From Akkermansiaceae bacterium (GTDB lineage: Bacteria; Verrucomicrobiota; Verrucomicrobiia; Verrucomicrobiales; Akkermansiaceae): DNA of 64,000 nt. Of the stretch, positions 58,495 through 64,000 are shown piece by piece. How positions within the stretch are numbered: the first letter of the stretch is position 1; each line of letters opens with the position of its first letter. The translations under genes and the position numbers were made by a program. Location: positions 1 to 64,000 of the forward strand of contig JAHCBC010000004.1 of the NCBI GenBank assembly GCA_019634595.1, in the 5' to 3' direction. The notes beneath the pieces are model-generated. The model searched no databases. It worked only from the letters and a program-made list of their open reading frames with translations, and was not told the origin of the DNA.

Positions 58495-60801
58495 ATGCTC
58501 CGTTACATTTCCGCCGCTGCATTGATCCCGACCCTCGCCTTCGCGCAGAGCGGGGATAAGAAAGACCATGCCAACATGGACCCGGTGGTCCCGGCGGAAC
58601 TCATCCCTCCGGCCCCGATCCTGCCGGTCGATCAGGCGCTGAAGGCGTTCAAGACCGCTCCCGGATTCGTCATCGAGGCATTCGCCGCGGAACCCACCGT
58701 CGATAAGCCGGTCGCGCTCGACTACGATGCCGCCGGACGCCTGTGGATCTGTGAGATGCAGGGCTACATGCCGGACATCGACGGCAATGGCGAGAACATC
58801 CCCCAAGGACGCATCGTTGTCGTCGAGGACACCAACCATGATGGCAAGGCGGACAAGCGCACCGTCTTCCTCGACAAGCTGAACCTGCCGCGTGCCGTCG
58901 CCGTTTTTCCGGATGGCATCCTTTTCACCGACAACGAGAATCTGCTGTGGATCAAGCGGGACGGCCTCAAGCCGGTGGGCGAAGCGGAGATCGCCGTGCC
59001 TGATTTCATCGAGGCGGGCAACGTGGAGCACAAGAGCAACGGCCTGATCCACGGCCTGGACAACTGGCTCTACAACGCGAAGTCGGGCAAGCGTGTCCGC
59101 CGCATCAATGGCAGGTGGGTGGTGGAGAACACCATCTTCCGCGGCCAGTGGGGCATCGCGAAGGATAACTACGGCCGCCTCTTCCACAACCACAACTCCG
59201 CCTTCCTCTTCGGTGACAACGTCGCGCCCAACCTGCTCCAGGGGAATCCCGGCGTCACCACCAAGATCGCCGAGTTCAGCGGCGTCGGGCCGAACGCGAC
59301 CTGGCCGATCCGGGTGACACCCGGCGTCAACCGCGCCTACATCTCCAAGAAGAACGGCTACGGGTCCGACACCCTGAACCCTGAGACGCACAAGCTCATC
59401 AACTGCACCGCCGCCGCGGGTATGACCGTCTATCGCGGCAGCAACTTCCCGAAGGAGTGGGCGGACCGCGCGCTGGTCACCGAGTCCTGCGTCCAGCTCG
59501 TCAAGGCGATCGAGATCAAGGACGGTGGCAGCGGCAAGCTCACCGGCAGCCATCCCTACGAAAAGGAAGAGTGGCTGGCCTCCACCGACGAACGCTTCCG
59601 CCCGGTGAGCGCTTACAATGCTCCGGACGGCACTGTGATCATTGTGGATATGTATCACGGCATCATCCAGCACAAGACCTTCGTCACCTCCTATCTGCGC
59701 GAGCAATACGTGAGCCGCGGACTGGACGGCCCGGCCCACGGACAGGGCCGCCTCTACCGCGTCCGTTCGGAGAACGGCAAGCTGGAAGCCTACGAAGACC
59801 TTTCCAAGAAGACCGGTCCGGAGCTGGTCGCCTTGCTGGGCCATGCGAACGGCTGGCACCGCGATACCGCACAGCGCGTGCTGGTGGACCGCGGCGATGC
59901 TTCCGTTGCCCCGCAACTGGTGGCGGTCGTCGCGAAGAATGACAACCCGCTGGCCCGCATCCACGCGCTGTGGACGCTGGAAGGTCTGGGCAAACTCGAT
60001 GCCGCCGTGATCGAGCCGCTGCTTTCCGCGAAGGATCCGAAGGTCGTCATCTCCGGACTGTGGGCTGCTTCCAAACTGCCTGACGCCGAGCTTGCGAAGC
60101 TCTCCCCCATCCTCCTGAAACTGGAGCCTGCCACCGAGGAGATGAAGCCTTACATCGCACGGGTTCTCGGGCCGCTGGCCACGTCTGCCGCCTGGGACAA
60201 GCTCACCGACATGATCGTGAAATCCGGCAAGAACCCGCTGGTGCTGGGAGCCGCGTTCTCCGGTCTCGACCACCACGAACTCAAGTTCAAGGCGGCTGCG
60301 GGCGACAAGATCAAGAACAAGGACTTCCTCGGCTGGCTGGACAAGGGTGCCTCCAACGCCCCTGCGAAGAAGGCTGCCGGCGAGCTGCTGACCGGTCCCG
60401 ACAGGGAAGCATTCGTCCGCGGCAAGAAGCTCTACAACGGCGAGGCCGCCTGCTTCGGCTGCCACGGACTGGCCGGTGAAGGTGTGCCGAACCTCGGACC
60501 GCCACTCGATGCTTCCGAATGGGTAACCGGTGACGTCAGCATCTTCGGCAAGATCCTGCTCCACGGTCTGACCGGCCCGATCAAGGTCCATGGAAAGGTC
60601 TATGTCTCCCCTGCGGACATGCCCGGACTGTTCCAGAATCCCGCCATGACCGATGCCGCCCTCGCGGACATCGCCACCTACGTGCGTAACGAATGGTCGA
60701 ACGCCGCCGCTCCGGTGAAGGCGGAGGAGTTCACCAAGATCCGTGAGGCGACCAAGGATCGCAACGGCAAGCCCTACACCGAAGCCGAGCTGAGGAAGTA
60801 A
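58495..60801 (+). CDS. PVC-type heme-binding membrane-bound dehydrogenase
   Basis: A 768-residue secreted protein typical of Planctomycetota/Verrucomicrobiota. Seen: signal peptide (MLRYISAAALIPTLAFA), an N-terminal beta-propeller of glucose/sorbosone dehydrogenase type (AVALDYDAAGRLWICEMQGY, LPRAVAVFPDGILFTDNENL, KSNGLIHGLDNWLYNAKSG, GRLFHNHNSAFLFGD, NAPDGTVIIVDMYHGIIQH), a helical HEAT-like middle, and a C-terminal cytochrome c domain with heme motif CFGCHG (about 653-658) and a distal Met (YVSPADMPGL). It likely oxidises a sugar or alcohol and passes electrons to the heme. Start ATG at 58495 overlaps nothing functional. Confidence 0.93.
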   Translation: MLRYISAAALIPTLAFAQSGDKKDHANMDPVVPAELIPPAPILPVDQALKAFKTAPGFVIEAFAAEPTVDKPVALDYDAAGRLWICEMQGYMPDIDGNGENIPQGRIVVVEDTNHDGKADKRTVFLDKLNLPRAVAVFPDGILFTDNENLLWIKRDGLKPVGEAEIAVPDFIEAGNVEHKSNGLIHGLDNWLYNAKSGKRVRRINGRWVVENTIFRGQWGIAKDNYGRLFHNHNSAFLFGDNVAPNLLQGNPGVTTKIAEFSGVGPNATWPIRVTPGVNRAYISKKNGYGSDTLNPETHKLINCTAAAGMTVYRGSNFPKEWADRALVTESCVQLVKAIEIKDGGSGKLTGSHPYEKEEWLASTDERFRPVSAYNAPDGTVIIVDMYHGIIQHKTFVTSYLREQYVSRGLDGPAHGQGRLYRVRSENGKLEAYEDLSKKTGPELVALLGHANGWHRDTAQRVLVDRGDASVAPQLVAVVAKNDNPLARIHALWTLEGLGKLDAAVIEPLLSAKDPKVVISGLWAASKLPDAELAKLSPILLKLEPATEEMKPYIARVLGPLATSAAWDKLTDMIVKSGKNPLVLGAAFSGLDHHELKFKAAAGDKIKNKDFLGWLDKGASNAPAKKAAGELLTGPDREAFVRGKKLYNGEAACFGCHGLAGEGVPNLGPPLDASEWVTGDVSIFGKILLHGLTGPIKVHGKVYVSPADMPGLFQNPAMTDAALADIATYVRNEWSNAAAPVKAEEFTKIREATKDRNGKPYTEAELRK

Positions 60802-60821
60802 GGGATGCCCGCCTGAGGCCG

Positions 60822-60948
60822 GTAAGGAGGGTGGACATTGCGGCGGAGCCGCGATGTCCGCTGCGCTCCCCTGCCATTTGAGGGATAATTCCTCTTTTCA
60901 GGCTGATCGCCAATGCCGCCGAGGGACAGGAGTGTCCCTCCTCCTTAC
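60822..60948. repeat. Stop-anchored palindromic repeat, family A, copy 4 (composite)
   Basis: The left part starts GTAAGGAGGGTGGACATTGC and contains the inverted arms GCGGC/GCCGC and GATGTCCGCTGCGCTCCC, shared with copy 2. The right part ends GGACAGGAGTGTCCCTCC and CTCCTTAC at 60941-60948. The left TAA (60823) is in frame 8 codons past the dehydrogenase stop; the right TAA, on the minus strand, is in frame 2 codons past the ATP-grasp gene's TGA. Confidence 0.82.
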
Positions 60949-60950
60949 TC

Positions 60951-63428
60951 TCAATATACCCGTCGGACGGAGTGACTGAAGTAGTGTTGCGTCAGCAGGT
61001 CGGACAGATCCTCGAGCCTTCCGCTGAAGACTTCGAGTTCCTCCGTGGTCCGGGGGCCTGATTTACCGAACGGTTCGTCCAGCAAGGCGAGCCGTGCGAC
61101 GATCTGCGGAAACAATCCACTGTTGGGGTCTCCGGGGAAGTTTCCGGACTCCGTCTGGAGGATCGCGGTCTGGTGGGCCACCGAACGCGGATTCGTCTGG
61201 TCCATGAACAGCAGCTCGCACACTGCATCCCAACGGGGCTTCGAGAAATGCCTGCGCCGGTAGGTCATCACGCTGTCGCAGATCTCCAGCACCGGCTCCA
61301 GGAAATGGGAGTCTTCCTCATCCTTCTCTCCGGCGGCTGCGACCTGCAACAACACCAGCGTTCCCAGAGCCCGCTCCAGACGGCGGCCTACCTCAAGGAA
61401 CCTCCATCCCTGCCCCCGCGTCATGTTCTCCGCCTGCATGCCCGCAAAGGCGGAAAGATGGAGGATGAGCTGGTCCAGGGTCACCGAAAGCTCCCGTGCC
61501 TGCGGAGGTGTCGGAGGTGGATGGATGATGCCGTCCAACCGGTTGAAGAACCTCCACGTGTCATCGGACAGCCTGTCACGTGCGGCGGCGGCATTGGAAA
61601 GCAGCGCCCGCACCAGCGGCGGTATCCCGGTCCCGCTGTTGGTTCCATGCACCTGGTCGATCAAAGCTCCCAGCAAACCGAACGCTTTGGTCTTTTTCTT
61701 CGCGGGGGCCATCCCGACGGCATCGAGCAGATCCAGGCATGCCGCCAGTTGCTCGTGCTGGAGCCGACCGGCCTCTCCGACGAGGTGTTTCATGGTCACC
61801 CTCAGCAGGCGGGTGGCCAGCTCGATGCGCTCCGCATACCTGCCCACCCAGAACAGTTCCTCAGCGATGCGGCTGGGCACTTCCGCCGCGGCAGGATGGC
61901 GGCGGACCATGGTGGGGCTCTCCGGCTTCCCGGCCTTCGCCTTGCCGGGTTCCTCCGCACCTTCCAGGATCCACACATCCTTGGTGGAACCGGCGTGCAC
62001 CGGCCAGAGCTGGGGCGCTTGGCCGGGCTTGCCCACCCTGCCCAGCCCACCTGGCAGCGTGACCGGAGTGCCGGAGGAATTCAGCGTGAACCCACGCACC
62101 ACCACCGGCCTGGATGCCAGGCTGCGGCCGTCCAGGGACGGTGCCACGCTCGGCGTGACATCGAGCTGGGCGACGAAATCGTAAGGACGTTCCTCGATGA
62201 TGGTGAGCCAGTGCTTCCGGGCGTTCGGGGACAGCGACGACCACCGCACCGGCAGCAACGGCTCGTCCAGCGAGGCGGAAAGCAGCACGTAGCGGCTGAA
62301 GTTCTCCAACACCTTCGCACGGACGTCCGCCTGGCCGAGCCACCACGTTTCCACGAACGGCAGCTTCAGATCCTCCCCCAGCCACTTGCGGCAGATCTGA
62401 GGGAGGAACGGCAGCAATGCGGGCGATGATGCCAGCCCCGCGCCCGGAGCATTCGCCAGCGCGAGATTCCCGCTCCGCCATGCCTCCACGATGCCGGGAA
62501 CACCACCCCGGCCCATGGTCCAGAAATCCAGCGGATCGATCACGTCATCACCCAGCCGGTTGGCCACGCAGTCGATGCGCCGCAGCCCGCCGAGCGTCTT
62601 CAGATAGAGGCGCTTTTCCCGCACGGTGAGGTCCGCGGCCTCCACCAGCGGAAAGCCCAGCAAACGTGCCTTGTAGGCATGCTCGAAGTAGGATGGATGG
62701 CGGAACCCGGCGGTGAGGAACACCACGTTCGGCATCTCTCCGCGGGGCATGGACAGCTCCTGGAGGGTCGCCCTTTCCGCATCGAAAAATGGCTGCAGCC
62801 TCGCCACCCGCGCGCTTTCATAGGCGTCGGACAGGACATTGGAGGCCACGCTGCGGTTCTCCAGCACCTGACCCAGTCCCTGCGCTCCCTGGACCTGGTC
62901 GTTCAGCACCTTCCAGATCCCTCCGGGCATCCGCACCAGATCACTGGAAAAGCCGACGAGGAACTTCCCGCCCTGCGGCTGCACCCCGCGGATCTGAGGT
63001 TGGTAGGAGCGGTTGGAATGGATGAGATCCGGCGGTATCAAGCCCTCCGCCATCAATTTCTGCGGGCCGTAAAGGTCCGCAACCACCATCTCCAACAGAC
63101 GCATGCGCTGGATCAGCCCGGCTGAAATCTTGTCCCATTCCTCCCGGCGGACCATCAACGGCAGCGGATCAATGACATAAGGCTGACCGGTTCCGCCAAC
63201 GTCACTGTACACGTTGAAGGTGGTTCCCAGATCATCCAGCATCCGGTCGGCGGTGGCGCTGAGGTTGGCGCGGTCCGCAGAGGTCATCGCCTGGAGCTTT
63301 CCGGCGAAATCCTCCCAGCCGGGCCGTATCCCGCCATCCGGTGCTGTCATTTCATCCCACGCGGCATCCCCCGCTCCGCCTGTGGACGGAGGAGTGTTCG
63401 CCGGAACGGATCGACTGCGTTGGAGCAT
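60951..63428 (-). CDS. Circularly permuted ATP-grasp and alpha-E fusion protein
   Basis: An 825-residue fusion. Residues about 30-510 are a circularly permuted ATP-grasp of the COG2308 type (TTFNVYSDVGGTGQPYVIDP, MRLLEMVVADLYGPQKLMAE, DLVRMPGGIWKVLNDQ and LENRSVASNVLSDA). Residues about 515-825 are an alpha-E domain (AEELFWVGRYAERIELATRL, GRRLERALGTLVLL, PRSVAHQTAILQTESGN). Known: these two families co-occur with transglutaminase-like proteases and have been proposed to form a peptide-synthesis or modification system. The next minus-strand gene is a DUF2126/transglutaminase type, matching the known gene neighbourhood. The start at 63428 is likely but not certain. Confidence 0.9.
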   Translation of the reverse strand: MLQRSRSVPANTPPSTGGAGDAAWDEMTAPDGGIRPGWEDFAGKLQAMTSADRANLSATADRMLDDLGTTFNVYSDVGGTGQPYVIDPLPLMVRREEWDKISAGLIQRMRLLEMVVADLYGPQKLMAEGLIPPDLIHSNRSYQPQIRGVQPQGGKFLVGFSSDLVRMPGGIWKVLNDQVQGAQGLGQVLENRSVASNVLSDAYESARVARLQPFFDAERATLQELSMPRGEMPNVVFLTAGFRHPSYFEHAYKARLLGFPLVEAADLTVREKRLYLKTLGGLRRIDCVANRLGDDVIDPLDFWTMGRGGVPGIVEAWRSGNLALANAPGAGLASSPALLPFLPQICRKWLGEDLKLPFVETWWLGQADVRAKVLENFSRYVLLSASLDEPLLPVRWSSLSPNARKHWLTIIEERPYDFVAQLDVTPSVAPSLDGRSLASRPVVVRGFTLNSSGTPVTLPGGLGRVGKPGQAPQLWPVHAGSTKDVWILEGAEEPGKAKAGKPESPTMVRRHPAAAEVPSRIAEELFWVGRYAERIELATRLLRVTMKHLVGEAGRLQHEQLAACLDLLDAVGMAPAKKKTKAFGLLGALIDQVHGTNSGTGIPPLVRALLSNAAAARDRLSDDTWRFFNRLDGIIHPPPTPPQARELSVTLDQLILHLSAFAGMQAENMTRGQGWRFLEVGRRLERALGTLVLLQVAAAGEKDEEDSHFLEPVLEICDSVMTYRRRHFSKPRWDAVCELLFMDQTNPRSVAHQTAILQTESGNFPGDPNSGLFPQIVARLALLDEPFGKSGPRTTEELEVFSGRLEDLSDLLTQHYFSHSVRRVY

Positions 63429-63453
63429 GGGCTGACGGAGGTCCTGAAACCGC

Positions 63454-64000
63454 TCACAGGCTTGCCGGAATCATCCTCAAGTCCAGCGTGAATGGGAAAT
63501 CAGGGCTCTCCGGCACTTCCTTCGGGATGATTTTCCCACCCGTATGACCATGGCGGAAAAAGCGAGCGAGTCGCCTGGCTTCCGCCTCGAAGGCATTGAC
63601 CGGGAAGGTGGTATGATTCCGCCCTCCGGGGTGCGCGACGTGGTAGGAGCAGCCGCCGAGCGAGCGGTCGTTCCAAGTATCGAGCAGATCGAACACGAGC
63701 GGCGCGTGAGGCGGGATGGACGGGTGGAGGCAGTTCGGCGGTTGCCAGGCGCGGTAGCGGACGGCGGCGACGAACTCCCCCTGCGTTCCGGTGGGGTGCA
63801 GCGGGATCTTGTATCCATTGCAGGCCATCACGTGGCGCTCTCCGGTCAGGCCGCGGACCAGCACCTGCATGCGCTCCAGGGAGCTGTCCACATAGCGGAC
63901 CGTGCCTCCGGGGCTGCCATCTTCGCCGAGAACGTGCCATGGCTCGATGGCGTGGCGGAGTTCGACATCCACCCCGCCCTGCACGAAGTCCCCGATTTTC
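63454..64000 (-). CDS. DUF2126 / transglutaminase-family protein, C-terminal end (5' truncated by window edge)
   Basis: The frame is open to the last base of the window and continues beyond it. The visible 182 residues match the C-terminal part of the DUF2126 proteins that usually carry an N-terminal transglutaminase-like domain: [77 protein letters not shown] and [20 protein letters not shown]. It is upstream of and 25 bases from the ATP-grasp/alpha-E gene on the same strand, so both are likely in one operon. Confidence 0.88.
   Translation of the reverse strand, partial: KIGDFVQGGVDVELRHAIEPWHVLGEDGSPGGTVRYVDSSLERMQVLVRGLTGERHVMACNGYKIPLHPTGTQGEFVAAVRYRAWQPPNCLHPSIPPHAPLVFDLLDTWNDRSLGGCSYHVAHPGGRNHTTFPVNAFEAEARRLARFFRHGHTGGKIIPKEVPESPDFPFTLDLRMIPASL

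Noticed and set aside
58279..60591. Long minus-strand open frame opposite the PVC dehydrogenase
   Set aside because: The plus strand has a signal peptide, propeller motifs and CxxCH. The antisense product is Asp/Val/Arg-rich and typical of a codon-bias shadow.
1..64000. CRISPR arrays
   Set aside because: No evenly spaced direct repeats with unique spacers were seen. The repeats found are palindromes in isolated or paired positions.

Overview
The window looks like chromosomal DNA of a high-GC Verrucomicrobiota bacterium, most likely from the Luteolibacter/Verrucomicrobiaceae-Akkermansiaceae side. This rests on gene content, not on a database search. The pointers are a PVC-type heme dehydrogenase, a PEP-CTERM-like anchored protein, several Gfo/Idh/MocA oxidoreductases paired with sugar isomerases, a mycobacterial-type RpiB, a GpgS glycosyltransferase, a Lys/Ala/Pro-rich RpoD, very large secreted proteins, and many starts without a clear Shine-Dalgarno. 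About 50 protein genes, one tRNA, several repeat families and a few decayed genes can be supported.

Layout. 1-8.3 kb: end of gltB, malQ, a secreted cyclophilin, tatA, a lipoprotein-like endo/exonuclease-phosphatase (EEP) protein, an orphan zinc-binding lipoprotein-receptor-type protein and a DMT permease. 8.3-11.9 kb (minus): two Gfo/Idh/MocA oxidoreductases and a TIM-barrel isomerase, a sugar-catabolic set. 11.9-18.3 kb: class IV aminotransferase, head to head with a secreted beta-propeller-like protein and a zinc metallopeptidase carrying an NPCBM-like domain, then a membrane-anchored GH75-like protein. 18.4-30.2 kb: housekeeping run with dnaX, ybaB, a second EEP protein, polX, a PEP-CTERM-like protein, ribH-nusB (overlapping), an AI-2E permease, a zinc-ribbon membrane protein and purU. 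30.25-31.9 kb: a 1.6 kb AT-richer relic island sitting between tRNA-Ser(UGA) and a 17-bp copy of the tRNA 3' end, containing a decayed serine recombinase. 32.1-41.1 kb: MFS transporter, rpiB, thioesterase, WalJ-type MBL hydrolase, methyltransferase, IscA-type protein, rpoD, Hsp33-like chaperone and gpgS. 41.3-48.1 kb: one giant secreted protein (about 2,276 residues if joined) split by a -1 shift exactly at a T TTC CCC slippery heptamer. 48.2-53.8 kb: ftsK and a secreted Calx-beta/Ig-like protein. 53.9-57.7 kb: ABC ATPase divergent from a LacI regulator, isomerase and oxidoreductase set. 57.8-60.8 kb: antitoxin with a dead ParE-like toxin, and the PVC heme dehydrogenase. 60.9-64 kb (minus): an ATP-grasp/alpha-E fusion and the C-terminal end of a DUF2126 transglutaminase-type protein.

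The strongest unexplained signals are four families of intergenic palindromes. In the most striking one (elements at 35.2, 39.3, 41.1, 48.1-48.2 and 60.8-60.9 kb) the terminal GTAAG places a TAA, or TGA in one degenerate copy, in frame with the end of the abutting gene. For four genes it is the actual stop codon. Three apparent frameshifts (ybaB, the giant protein, the ParE toxin) all fall at poly-C runs, so base-level assembly accuracy should be checked before they are read as biology.
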